Made by a program: the position numbers and the translations under genes
Shown here: piece after piece, positions 1-14,132 of the stretch
How the letters are laid out: each line of letters starts with the position of its first letter
Position numbering within the stretch: position 1 is the stretch's first letter
Notes under the pieces: model-generated
What the model saw: the letters and a program-made list of their open reading frames with translations, nothing else
The model's database searches: none
Told to the model about the DNA's origin: nothing
Source: Ilex aquifolium
Taxonomy: Eukaryota; Streptophyta; Magnoliopsida; Aquifoliales; Aquifoliaceae
Assembly (NCBI GenBank): GCA_951799425.1
Contig: OX637407.1
Location: 23,799,191-23,863,190, forward strand
Direction of reading: 5' to 3'
DNA length: 64,000 nucleotides

Positions 1-164
1 ATCAATTGGTTATTTGTCATTTGCTGACAATAATAGATCTAACATCAGCAAGTGGCTATACGTAGATGTTTGGGGTTGGAATTGGGGACAAGGTAGAGGT
101 AGAGAAGCAATGACAAAAATGAAAATAAGAGAAGGATAAATGGTGTCATGATAGTCTGGAGCAT

Positions 165-486
165 TAGCACATCTAACCCAAAACCAATTGGCAACGAGTA
201 GGGAGGCCCTTCAAGCATATAAACCAATCTTGGGTGATGTAAATCATTCGATATAGGATACAAGCTCTCTTTAAACCCTCCCTCACGTAGCACCCTAGCG
301 TGCACGTGAGGCAAATAAACAAATATGAATGCTAGGAAATGCAAATGGGTAAGAGGACTGGACCCATTGACCACCTAAGACCCGGCTCTAATACCAAGTT
401 AGAGCAGTCAATCCAAAACCAATTAGCACATAAACCATTGGGTGATCCTAATCATTTGATGTGAGATGCAAACTCTCTTTACATGG
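165..486 (-). mobile_element. TRIM-like element (two short repeats plus primer-site-like motif)
   Basis: Two diverged direct copies of one sequence lie at about 175-275 and 411-486. Both contain CCAAAACCAATT, then TATAAACCA, then a variant of GATGCAAACTCTCTTTA. Between them, at about 380-392, is GGCTCTAATACCA, the complement of the common plant tRNA-Met primer-binding site with one mismatch. Repeats of about 100 bp around a short internal region with such a site fit a terminal-repeat retrotransposon in miniature on the minus strand. The same repeat words recur at 7784-8133. Exact ends and target duplications were not established. Confidence 0.4.
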
Positions 487-722
487 AGAAGTGTCATCTT
501 TGGATGTAAAATCCATTAGCAACTCATATGCATAGAAATGGATCCTTTAGGTTCCTTTTTCCCATTCATTCCCTTGTTCAATTTTTCTTCATGAATTCTT
601 TGTTGAAAATATAAAATATAAGATTTTCTTGTTTAATTTCTCTGCATGAGTTCAATGGACCCCCTCCTCTCTCTCTCAAGTTAAACCCTGAACTTATCAG
701 TGAAGCTTAGGGCAAATGGTCT

Positions 723-742
723 CCCCCCCCCCCCCCCCCCCC
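723..742. repeat. Poly(C) run, about 20 bases
   Basis: An uninterrupted C homopolymer. Its length is likely unreliable in any assembly. Confidence 0.95.
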
Positions 743-2220
743 TTTTCTTTCTCTCTATCTGGTGTCTATATACCGCCAATGTCACAAAAATATTTGAAAT
801 CAATACCTTAATTCTTTTTTTTTTTGGCATCACGTCACTCCTTTCAATTGGTCAGTAGTGGCCTTTGTTGCACGTCGGCAAAATTGCAACCATTCTTCTC
901 TTCCCTCATCTTGTCCCTGATTGATGCCACTTCCAAATTTTCGCAAATGTACACGTTCTTTCATGTATGTTTAGTTTTGAGATTATGGGCAATGTCCACA
1001 TAACGTAGACGATTATTCTTTTGGCATCCCTTGGAGGACCTTTGAGGAGGAACGCAGGAAGAATTGGATAGCTTGGGCCGAAAACTTATGTTATGTTCAA
1101 TTTTAGATTTTTTTAATCAAGAATATTACTGATATTCAAAATTTTAAGGAAAGTTACCATTTGGTAACTTTTAAAGACTGCCTATAAATATAAGCATTAT
1201 ACACCGGATGACTTAGCTTTGATGTATGGGATTGAATTCATATTTGACAAATCCTCTCTCACACCTTCGCGCCCTGTTCTTCTTTCTTCCCTCCTTATCT
1301 TCTATTTCTTTTTGTGTGTCATTATTCTCTAGCCTTACATCAATCTTCTTTCTAATACTAGCTGTCCTAATATTAACAAAATATCGGTCTGCCTCAAGGT
1401 TTTATGGCAGGAATTTGCCACCAATGCAACCTTATTTGTGGACCCAGGGCTGACCAAAAAAAAAAGGGATACAATATGAAATACAACCAAATTACTTCAT
1501 AGACAAGGCTCATTTCATAGAAGATTTGAGTGAAGGCCTAAAACAATTTGATATTAGCAATTAGCTACATGAATTTGTGAAAACTTGACGACTTACATTG
1601 TAAGAATTACCCCTCAACTTGGAAAATACCATGCTTAATGTTTGGAAGATGTGTAATGTTTGTGTGAGATTGCATTTTTCACTTCAGGTATGGCATTGAT
1701 CCTTAAGTTCATCCATGCTTGAACTTGTTCATTCAACTAACAATCTGACAACCCACTCAAGGGTTTCCTTGGTTAATCTAACCTTGAGAATAACTATTGA
1801 GTTCTGTACAGACTTCAGCATAGGAATCATACCCACAAGCAATAATACATCGAAGTAGTAAGTTAAGAACTAGAGCAAGGATTAATAATGTATCACCCAT
1901 AAAATTTTGGTCTCTCAAGCTTTTATGGTAATTATTGTTCGAGATGAACACACCAATTGTTTCTAATTTCATGCCATATGATCCAGGTTTAAGTTAACAA
2001 CTCTGTCCAATCAACAAACTCACAAAAATTTCACTACCCCATATAAAGGCCCAACAATTAAATATCCAGTACTCCACAAGTTAGCAAAGTTTGAAAAAGC
2101 TAAGATATTAGAAAGTACGAGTTGGAATCATTTCAATGGTGCATGTGCACATGGACATGATTGGATATGCTGCCAATTAATGGAATTCTGGCATGAAAAT
2201 AGGAAACGGATGAATGCTAC

Positions 2221-5200
2221 CTTGGGTAACTTATCCTGCTGGGCAAGATGATCCACATGGAGCCTCACATTTGATGAAGCATGGATCCAGAGACTACAAT
2301 CCACATTGGAGTACACGTGTGCAACTACATCAAACAATGTTTTGGCTCCATCTTCTATAGCTTTCAAGATGGAAGATTCTCTGCTTCTGCGGTTTCTGAA
2401 AATAAAAAACAATTAGATGTTAGGATTTGATATTAAAATCATACTATTAAGGCCAAGCATAGCTCCACAAAATACAGCATCAAATCTGTGAAAAGTGCAA
2501 ACCCTTGTCCCCAAACACAAATTATTGAAAAAAATACACTAGTGTAAGTCATCAACTTTTAGTTCCAACTGCTGGGTGAAACCCATCCAGGATGAATTTA
2601 CTATCTTAGAAGCAGGTAAAATAAACAATGGTTGAAACTGGAAAATAAAATAAAAACAAATTGAGAGACAGATGGGGAGAGTGATGCTTGGCAAAGCCTA
2701 TGGAGAAAGGTCATACAGTGGGCAATCTTTTGCAGTTTACAAGCTAAATGTGTGATCCATGGAGATATGCTGTTAAAAAATAGAGAGAAATCAATTTTCA
2801 TACTTGAGATACTCGCAGAGCTTGTATTTGGGCCATAGGCTTATTCTCCCATGCATGGGAATTAAAGCATGTGGGGAAAGCTCCATTAAATTGTAAGTTG
2901 TTTGGAAATATTCCTGCATGAAAAGTAGAGTTATTGAAACCTATGAGATTGTCAGCAACAAACTTTGGCAAAGAAGCATGATGATCTACATTTCATAATC
3001 ACACACATGTCCTCACGTCTACATCTCATTTTTTGTCATATTATAATTCTTTTAAGTCCGTCATCCAAGCTTGAAGGGATTTCTGTTAAACGAATTTGAT
3101 ACAGAAAATTGCAGGCATTATTCCACTACATAAGGCCCAACCACGCTGTATATGGTAAGGTCAGACCTTCTCTTACTTTCACATCCCCTGTTATTAAAAA
3201 AGGATGCTAGGGCACCATGTAGAAAGTAGCACCAAGCCCATCTTGCAAGGCAAAGCAGAAAACAAAACCGCAAAGTAATCCAACCTAAGACAATGGATAG
3301 AGTAGCCTCTCCCAACAGGGATAAAGGTAGCAAGCTATTCCACAATTCATTTTTTTTTTTTTGGGAGAGGGGGAGGGGAACTTGAACCCTTGACCTCAAA
3401 AAGGTAAAGCCTTTACAAGGCAAGGAGTACCATTGAACCAAAGGCTCATTGGTATTCCACGAATCATAAGTCAGGCCTTTAAGAAGCTAGTGTTCCTTCC
3501 CAAATGCAAGCCTTGCTAGGCAACAAGGCTCAGTCAACGCACAGGAGATAGGCAACCACATTTGATTTCAGGTTGACAGGGTTTAAATACATAGATTAGC
3601 TAACTCATTTGATTAACAAAGCTAAGGTCGGGGTTAAAACAACATAGATTAGCAAAGTCATTCAATTCCAGGTCGACAAGTCAGGGGGGTCTTCTTCCCA
3701 AGTATCGATCAGGGATAAAGAAACACTCAAGTGGACCTACTTTTTGCAGCCGACCATATCAGAAATAGATAGGCAAAATAAAAATGGCTCCTACTTTAGT
3801 GAGAAACAATGAACTAATGCTTGAACAAAAAGATTTCATAGCTCTGTGGACCTTTACTATTACAGAGGGCTGTTCATTCAGTACCGATTGAAAAACAATG
3901 AAGTTGCTTTAGTTATGGCAAATGAAGGGCTGGAAAGACATGTCCGATGAATGTGGGAGCCAATTGGGACTGCAACAAGATCACAATATCCGATGAATCG
4001 GACTGGAAAGACATGTCTGAAGAATGAACTCCACTCACAATATCGAGTTTGAAGTTCCCATGGGCAAAATTGACCCCCGTCACATAACCGGGATTAAATG
4101 TTGTCTTCCTTAAACATAAAACACATTAAAATGGGAAGGAGTTCATCATCACTTTTCCATATTGCCACAATCACCGTCTGTCTTCAGTACCATCTTTTGC
4201 ATGCCAAAAATAGGTACCTCGCAAGGTGGAAATGATGTATCATATGAATGAAAAAAAAGTCCCATCTTCATTCCTTTGTTTATATCCAGCCCTGCCAGTT
4301 GCCTTTAATCTCACTCATGACCACATTATAAAATGCAGAATTTTAATCAAGAAAATGCCTTTGGCACTTCTCTTGAAAGCTGTCATATTCTTAATAACGG
4401 AACTCCTCCATCAATCAGTGCACAGTTGATCATATTTAATAATATCTCCTACCAATTTCTAAGGGTACCATCTAGCCTAGATGAGGGCATGAAATTGCTT
4501 TTCTACTCGAAGGAAAAATCAGGTAAATTGGTAATGGCAAGTATTCACCAGAAGAAATCCTTGTGTACCTTAAGTATCATTAAATAGAACGTAGAATGAA
4601 ACTTTAAATGATGTTAAATTGGGTCCTATAAATGATGTTTGGCGCAGTGTAAGCATGGATCATGTCATGTCAAACTCTTTAGATGATAACCTCATATAAC
4701 TTAAATATGTATGCATAGACAAACACTAAATCCTTTTTCCAAATGTAGGAGTAGGTATGGATTTGAATTCTTGTAAAACAGAGGACTGGAGATTTTTACA
4801 ACAAAAAAGTATGATGGCACCCTTAACATAAGTAAAGCAAACATCAGTCGAGAAGAATACACACCCTTATGACATTTTCACAGGAATTCTAGTTCTTAAG
4901 GTAGCACGTAAAAACAAGAGTTCAATATGCAATAGAACAGATAAATGGTAGTTGGTTTGTATTGACATCGATAAAGGGAAGAATGAGACATTGAAGTACA
5001 CTTACAGTCATATTCCCACCAGAAGTAATATCCAAGACTGCACTACCTTGGCTGAAAGAAACCCATGGGCACATTAATGGAGTAGTTTCTAAAATGAAAA
5101 ATTGCAAAACAAGGACACAATTCCAGAATAACACCACAGAAGTTAAAAAGGATGGGGACTTGTAAATCAAATGTTATCATATTAAAATTAATCTGCAAAT

Positions 5201-8200
5201 TACAAAATAATGGAAAAACATAATTTAAGGAAACAAACACAATACTTGTTAATGCACGTGTCCCACACATTAAAGATTGCCTTAAGATAGTTGAGGTTTC
5301 CATACATCAACCAACACAACTGAAACCAAAATGATATCAAGTGCATATCCACTTATCTAGCCATGCAAATAAGTAAGCCTAATAAATGTAAAATACACAA
5401 TTTCTTCTTCTACAAAATCTTACCCCACACAATGATCGCCAACAATCACCGAGTGAGTACTGACATGAAGCAGTGCCATGTGGCCATCAGTATGCCCCTG
5501 AACAGGGAAGATTTTTTTTTCATCAAAGCTAATTTGAAGAAATATGATATATCTAAAAATTAATTTAGATTTCGAAAACAAGAATGGATATGATTATAAG
5601 AGAATAGAAAATTAAATGCAACTAAAGAGAAGCTAATTAAACTCAATCTTGTACTTCCTCGAGCTCAGACTCATGGATCCAAATATTAAAGCAAGTTTTT
5701 TTTTTTAAAATAACGCTGTCAGCGGTACTGGTTGTTCTTCCATGTAAATAACCTAATATCTATTTTCAGTCTATAAACTAGGTTTTTTGTCATCTGTAGT
5801 TTTTCAAATTACTCCCCCAATAAAAAGAAATAATTTTGTGTCTGCGTAAAACGAGTACAAAACTTTGGTGATGGTTGTGCACACTCCAATTGCTTCACTT
5901 CTTCAAGTTGATCATTTGAGCCTAAGAGGTAGCTCTATTTTTCCATCCATTGCTTTTTTTAGTGAGCATGATAGAAGCAAGTGAAATACAAACCTATCGA
6001 AGTAAACATTCATGTAGAGGAAAATTACCGGAGCAAAAATGACTCTTAAACGCTGACCACCAATGCAGATCTCCTCAGCTCCAGAAATTGCGGTACAACC
6101 AAGAGACCAATCGTCTGTTCCAAATACATATAGTTGTCAGATTAGGACAAGTTTCTTTTATTTGATGAGGAAGATTTCTATCTTTTTGTCAGACGAACCA
6201 GCTAAAACAACAAACACCCTTTCTTTCTGTTTGGCAAATCAGGTGAAACAATGTGACTAAATGAGCTCAATAAAGTTGAGAGGTGTCCCTCTTCAGAATT
6301 CCAAAAAGGAATAGCTCCGTCAAAATAGTTCATTATTGAAAGATGCAAGGTGTTAAATCATGAGCAATCTTAAAAGTCATCACTAAGTGGACGAGTACCA
6401 GTGTATTCGGTCAATTATGGACAGACCAGATAAAGTAAATTGTTTTCTGAATTGATTAAAAATTCCCAGCAGCTTACAAAAACCAAAATCGTTCTTGCCC
6501 ATCAATCTACTACGTCACATGAAATTGTGTGCCTCAAGATTCTAAGACCACAGATTCACAGGGAATGAGTTCAATCTTCAAAACTTGACATTTACGAGAC
6601 TTAGTTGCAAAGTGATAACAACACAAGCATCTCAAATGGGATGGTAAACAGTAACCTTTTCGAATGCGACACACGGTGTTTTCATGTGCTACAAGAGAAG
6701 CATCAGGATTGGTCTTCTGAACAATTGAAAGACCTGATCATGTTTAACATACATCATAACCAATTAGCACCTATCTATGCAAAAAGGTAGACAAATCGGA
6801 TCACCACAAAAGAACTTCAGATTAATTTATGGAATGAGGAACCACAAGTGAACAAAATAAAAACAAACAATTGTAGCATTTACTGAATATTTGACAACCT
6901 ACACATGAAAATGCAAATTCAAAAAGATCTTCCCCTGTGAATGTTTTCGGTACAGTAAGCAGCAACAGAAGCAAGGTTGCATTATGTCACAAATGTCTCA
7001 ACTCTGGGTTTGAAGATGTCGCAGAAAATATGACAAAACAACTAAAATTAAAAAAAGGCAACTCGTCTTACTTACCTACCAAGATGAGTATAAAGGCCCC
7101 GGTAAGCATGAAACGAAGGAAAAAGAATTTATTCATGGTTGAAATGTAGGCTTTCAATCCTTGTGGAACAAAAAAAGGTGGACACTTATCAAGATATACA
7201 AAACTGCCATGTGACCAGGGGCAGACCCAATTTAGATTAGCTGCAGAAGGCCAAAGTGATATCAGTATTTTTCTCCTGGGGAGGCAAGGAGTGTTGGGAC
7301 GGAGGAAGCCAATATCTAGAGCCGAGGTAATCAGTGAGAAATGCAATCAAACTCCTAAATATTGAAGGAAGGATGATGAGTACTTCATCTCATGGAATCA
7401 TGACAACAATATTCTAAAGTTCAGCAATATAGACCTAAATGCAATCCAAGAGACAACAAATATAGCCAGGAGCCCAGTATAGAAAGCTGGAGGTCCAGAG
7501 TTCCAATCTCCACTTGGCCAGCACATTTATTTATTCCCATAATGACCTGGGTGAATGTGGGACGGCTACATATGCTAGAGGTCGTTAGATGAGTGCTGTA
7601 AGATGCCCTGATACCTCCTTGTTAGCAAATACATGTATACTTTGGTTAGATGTCCACAGATTAATTAGTCACCATGTGTGTGGATGAGAGCTTTAGATGA
7701 GTGCTGTAAGATCCCTAGATACCTCCTTGTAAGCAAATACATGTATACTTTTTTTTCTCTGAATAATTAGTAACCATTTAAAAGAACTATAAGGAGAGTT
7801 TGTATCCCATATTAAAAGTTTAGTACCAGCCAAGATTAGTTCATATGGTTGAAGGGTCTCTCCATTCATTGTCAATTGATTTTGGGTTGAATACCTCTAT
7901 ACTGACATTTTGGCTTGGATGGTTACTGGTTCAAGTCTCACCCATTTGAAATTTTCGGAATCTATGTTTGTAAGCTTGTTTGTTAATCCACGTGCAAGCC
8001 CAAGTCCCACGTGAAGGGTGACATATAAAGAACTTGCATCCCACATCGAAAGATTAGTCAGCCAATGTTGGTTTATGTGGCTGAAGGCCCTCGTCACTTA
8101 TTGTCAATTGGTTTTCGGTTGCATATTTCTAACAAGAACAAGCACGGTGCACGAGAGAGTGAGAAAAGAAAGAGGTGTTTATCTATTTGAACAAAAAAGG

Positions 8201-11200
8201 GAGAGTGGAAAAAGCTATGGAGAAATATTGTAATAAAGGGGATAAAGAGTGACTAGTGAAAAAATAGCTAAAAGCACGATCCTATATGACTATACGGAAA
8301 CAGCCTCTCCCTATGCGAGGTAAGGCCACATTCATCTGACTCTCCCTAGATCCAGCAGTGGCAGGAGCCTCGTACACGAAGTTGTCCTTTACTCCGAGTG
8401 AATAATCCCTGTGGTCGAATCACCTAGAACAATGGTAGGTTCCCAATTACCAAAATGAAACCAGAATCATTTATCTGTTTATCTTATAAATCACTAGCCG
8501 GACATTATTGTTTAGAAAAGTCTAACACTCCATTATCGAAAAAAATGTAAGATTCAGATGCTTCAAAAGAACAAATTCAATAAAAGAAAAAATTAAGGGC
8601 AAAAATTTCAATAATCAATACTTTCTGCAATGACTTACCATCCACATGATCGCGATGGTGATGGGTAACAAAGACGACTAACTTTCTAGGCAAAGCAGCA
8701 ACAATTTCCCTGAGCTGGTCGTGCAAACATTGGTGCAAGAAAATGGCACAAAAGAAAACAAGAGAGTCGTGTTTATTATCAAGTACTGATAAAGAAAAAA
8801 CAGGCCCAGATTAAAAGAATGAAAATTTCAGCCACCTTCCTGCAGCAAGGGCAACAGTGTAAAGCCATATACAAGAAAGCTCAAAGATGAAATAAAGCAA
8901 ACGAAAAACTTGTAAAAAAAAGAGGGGGAAAAAACTATATAACTTAGATAAAAACAATCTAGAAGATGGTGGACATCCTTGAATAAGGAGTTCTCTCCTC
9001 CCTCCCTCGTCTCTTTTCTCTTTAGAGTTAACAACACAAATCTCCAAAGTATGTTCACACAATCCAATTCCAATGTGTTTTAGAACAATAGCAAAAAATG
9101 AATTACTGCATAAAACTTGACCTTTGGGCCGACATTTCATTGTGTGAGTACTTGTCAAGTTCAATTGTACCCAATGCAGGACCCCATCGCATATGAAGGA
9201 CAGATAGAGTGCCTGAGTAACAACACATGGTCTGATTCCTGACTATTATTTCCTAAAACCAGGCATATTACCTTAAAACGATTGAATATTCAAGAACAAA
9301 CTCTATTTTACTCGAGTACTCTTCAGTAGCTGCAAATATGAATAATCTTAAAGTTTCATTATCCCATACAGGATTTCATCAAGATTTAGATAAACTGTTT
9401 TACAGGATTGATCAGCATTTCAATGACGAGTGATATTTGAGCTTGTATCAGGAAGATGGTGGAGTGGTCCATTACATGCCCAAGGGCTGCAAGGAATTTA
9501 TTTTTCTTTGTGTCTGACCAAACAAGAATGTGCTAAAGCACCAAAACAACGATTCGAATTTCAAACTGCAATACCATACCTCCCCATGGAATTCTGACCG
9601 GCATCCTGGATCTATTATTAATGCATCTCCATGAGCAACATAATTACTATCACCATGGTCGCCATGATTATTCTCAGGTGCAAACACAACTAAGTTTGTA
9701 GTATGAAAAGGCTTTCCTGATCTACTACCCATAGGTACAAGTTTTATACCAGGTGGGTATTCCTGCAAAAAGATAATATACCATAGTTCCATCATATAAA
9801 TATCAATATGTCAAAACTAGGCAATGCATTCAGGGACCAGATATCTGCATATGTAATATTTTCACAGTTTGAAGAGAGACTGTACTAAAATGTAGTGCAG
9901 ATCTGAATCTTATTTTTCAACCATATCATCTTAGCTAAGACATCTAAGCTATGTTCCACGTCCACTAATATGTTTCCTGACTGTGAATTGCCTCTAGCCT
10001 CTAGGTGAGTAACTCCACTTGATCTTCAACCATATCATCATAGACTAGGCATGTTATACATACTCAAGCATGTGTACAGAGTGCCAATGTGTTTCTAGGT
10101 GTCCAACTCATTCAAATCCAAAATCTACACAAGGAATGTCTAAATGACAAGTTTCCAATTTCTATTCCTGTGAGCTTTTTTAATTGAAAGGAACATGTTT
10201 TGTATATCTTGGTAACTTCATAATCTTATATCAAGCTCATATCCATACAGCATCTGACAATGATGTTTCACCTGTTTTTGGATTGCCTGCTAACATAGCT
10301 TCCACGGACAGACTAGTACAAGTGACAAAGATTTTGTGACCCTTGCAGGTGACTTCACATTAGAAGACTTCTAATTAAGGCCTCTAACCACATTAGAGAT
10401 TAGAAGTTAAAATAACTAAGGCATCGTGGGAGTGACCACTATGAAGCCCACTCCATTAATCTAAAATTCCGTGTTTTGAAAACATGATCTATTCATTTTC
10501 ATGCCTAACCTATACATTTTCATCTTCACGTTCTTTATTTTCCTCAAAAGAGAGAGAAGAGAACATATATAATACACTTATCAGAATCATTTCCCTCAGC
10601 ATTAGAAGTTATGCTCTTTTGTACATTAAGACATTTTCTTTATGGATACTCACTCCCCAACTCTTTATGTAGCATGTTTTCACTCTGTCTAATCAGTAAC
10701 ATTCTGTCAACGACTCAACAGGCAACAAACCTGGAAATTCAAGGTGGGAGGGATTTTCCACTTATCGGATTGCATAGAATCATTTAGAAGACCAGCAACA
10801 ACCAAAGGCCCCACACGATCACTACTTGGCTTCACTTCTATAAGCCAATTTAGACAACTTTGTATGCACATCCACTTACAGACCTCTGCAATACAGTTCG
10901 AACATTAGTTGCATGTTGTAGAGTGAAAGTACAATTACGTGAAAAAATGAGATTTAGACAAAATGGTTGTGACTTTCACATCAAGATGATAGCTTGATAT
11001 TTGATAATCTTCTCATCAAATATATCAAAGAAAGTAATATCTACTGATTTTTCACGTTAATATCACCAAAGCAACCAAAGGTTGTAGAGTTGACTACAAG
11101 TTCTCAGAACCATTTTATTTTTCATAAACATGCATCGCTACAAAAATTGAACATGACTTCATGTCATTGCACCAGAGGGTTTCTGGGGGAAAAATCGCAT

Positions 11201-14073
11201 CAGATGGTAGTTTGAGGACAATGTCTTCACGTGGCCTATCTATTCCAATGAGATTCATAGTTAGGGGAACTTTTACAAGTTACAATCTTACAGAGGTAAT
11301 CAATAAAAAACAAGAAGAAATCATACAATATTATCATAAGTTCTATTTCAGAAGATTCTATACTTTGCTAATAAGTTAGTTAATTTCTGACCTTATGATC
11401 TAGAACATGCTGTAATGACCCATGGAGATTAATTCTTGACCATTTTTTTTAGTAAATAGCATGAATTTTATTGATTTGAAATGAAGGTTTGCAAAAAAAA
11501 AAGGGAAATAGGGAGAAAAAAAACTTTTTACAGCCAATGCAAGGTATTTAAAGTACTATTCAAACCATAGCCAAGGTCTGAGGCAAAGCAGCCAAAACAA
11601 ACCAATGGATCTTGTTTAACCTCATTCTTCCAGCTGCAAACCATCCACTTTTGAGCACCAGACTCTTCAAGACTATTATCAGAATAGTCATGTCAATCCT
11701 TCAACAACAAACTCATCTATTGGAAGAGAATTCTTGAAGTTCTGTAGTATTGAGCATCCAATACTTACAGGAAAATTCCATTTTTAGACTTGTTAAAAAA
11801 CATTCTTGAGTTCTTTTTTTTCCAAATATAATAGATGGATGCAGCTAAGACAAACCTGGGAATCATCTTTTGCGTACATTTTAATTTACAATTAAAAATT
11901 TTAATATTAGAAATAAAAAAAGCCTCATTTTGTATTACCGCTTATAAAGCACGGATATTTCTTCAAGGACGACGTACCTGTATCAGATACGATACTCATC
12001 GGATATTCAAGAATATCTATCGGATACACATCATACGTATCCAATAATTAATAAAATATGAGGATATTTCGCTGATGTACAAATACTTGTAAATAAATAA
12101 ACTAATTAAATGTTGGTTCTGATTCCTTTAACTGGTCACGTTCACTTTATGAATATATTATAATGAGACAATATTACACCTTTTTAAATGTAAAAATTGT
12201 TAATTTTGCTCAGGGGCAGAGCCAGAAATTTTTTTGAGGGTGGGCACACTAGTATGTCTTGATTTTTTTTTAATAGACCGTAAAATTTCATAAATTTATA
12301 TTTAATATTTTTAAAACATAAAAGATTAAAAATCGATATACTCATAAACAAAAAAATAATAATTAAAACTTCTTATCGAGAATGCGACTAATTATTATTA
12401 CTTACAATTGACCATGGTATGCTTTTATTATTTGAAAGTGTTACAAATTAATTTTATCAATAATATTTCTTTTATATATAAAATCACGGTAACAATCTTA
12501 TATTTATGATCGTATAGTTTACTACATAACGACACACATTTTTATATAATAACGAAATAACCCTACAATTTTAAAAAAATTATAAAATAACATCAATATG
12601 TTCAAAACATATTCGGACATGTCTAAAAGTTAACAATTATATTAGTTGTACCTAATTTGAGATTTAATTGATGGAGACCCAATGGTTTGTGACCATTGGA
12701 TAGACAGTAGAATTTATTAAATATTAAGACTAGTATATTAATATCTCAATGTATTAGGTCCTAAAATTAGGTTTCAATAACATTGTTCAAAAAATTAACA
12801 ATTATTTAGGTATGAGTCTATTTAAATCAATATCACCTAAACACAATATTATGGTGGGCACAATTAAATATGGTGGGCCAAAAGTTTTGTTTTTAATGCG
12901 GGCCAAAATTTTTATTTTTTTAATAGGTTTGGGTGGATTGTGATAGGTCAAAATTTTGATTTTTTTAATAAGTTTGGGTAGATAGTGATGGACTCAAATT
13001 TTTTTGTTTTAAATGGACTTAATTTTTTAATTTTTTTGAATAAATAATGTGGGCCTAACATTTTTATCTTGTGTTTTGAGTGGGCACAAATAATATACTA
13101 TACAAATATATAATATATATACATAACTAAAAAAAAAAAAAAAATTTGAGAGGGGGCACGTGCCCACCCTGGCCCATGCCTCCCTCCGCCCCTGATTTTG
13201 CTCACTATTATTAAATAATTATTAAAAATTATAATTTTTAAGTCGTTAAATAATAGTAAAATATAAAATATATTTTATTATAGACGTATCATAGCCGTAC
13301 ATGTATCTTAATTTTTCAGGTTTTGTCGTATCGTTATATCTATATCGTCTTGTACCCGTATTTCGTATCCATGTTTTTCAAATCCGATTCGTTTAACGTT
13401 CGGATATGAAATTCTTGGTCCATATCCGAATTTGTTGACAACCGAACATTTGCTTCAATCCGATAATTTGAATTCCACCAAAATTTTGTCATAATCAAGA
13501 ATTTCACCAAATAAAGGCTGAATTTCAACATTATTCCATCAATTATTCCCTCCATTCCAACAATTTTGGTTTAATTTTATCACCATGTTATCAACAATAC
13601 CACCAAATCAACAACAAAAAATGAAATGAAATACAAATCAAATTTTGCCTAAGCCCAGATTTCTTTAAATCAAGCCAAAACAATTGCTTACATCTTTAAC
13701 CAATCAAGAACTCTAGTGTCTCGCACCTTCCAAATCTCAAATCACGAAGGCAGTTTCCAATACATAGAAAACAAAACCTACTTTCCAATTTTTGAAATCT
13801 CACCCAACATCAGCACCCATGCCATGAACTTACTGAAAAATCTATCCCAAACTATAATTTTTTGTCGAAAATAAAGAAAGAGAATGAGGTGAGTAGAAGA
13901 GAGAGAGAGAAAAGGACGAGCAAATGCGAGAAAGAGGAAAACTAAGAGAACAAAGGCGAGACCGAAATTGGGGTATAGTAGAAAGAGAGAAAGAGCAACA
14001 AAAATACAAAAAAGGGGGAGAGGGAAGTAGGAAGCCTGTAAAGGGAGAGGGACGCCACCTCATAAAACTGATG

Positions 14074-14132
<59 letters not shown>

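Larger units (their letters stand above)
1..2220. other. 3' flank of the metallohydrolase gene; no confident gene
   Basis: This stretch follows the last coding exon I could assign to the minus-strand metallohydrolase gene. The gene's short terminal exon may lie here or beyond position 1; I looked for a small minus-strand exon with a plausible acceptor and stop and did not find a convincing one. The only structured content seen is a TRIM-like repeat pair (about 165-486) and a C homopolymer (723-742). The open frames here (for example 45-374 minus, 1226-1453 plus) carry no recognisable domain and look like chance. Confidence 0.5.

Noticed and set aside
3118..3441. 107-codon minus-strand frame
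   Set aside because: Its first part is the SINE with polymerase III boxes; the rest has no domain.
3344..3452. A tRNA gene
   Set aside because: A- and B-box-like words are present but no cloverleaf with anticodon arm could be drawn, and a poly(A)-type tail and target duplication favour a SINE.
7216..7330. Another CAGGGGCAGA hAT element
   Set aside because: A left-end-like word is present at about 7217, but no matching right end or 8-bp duplication was found.
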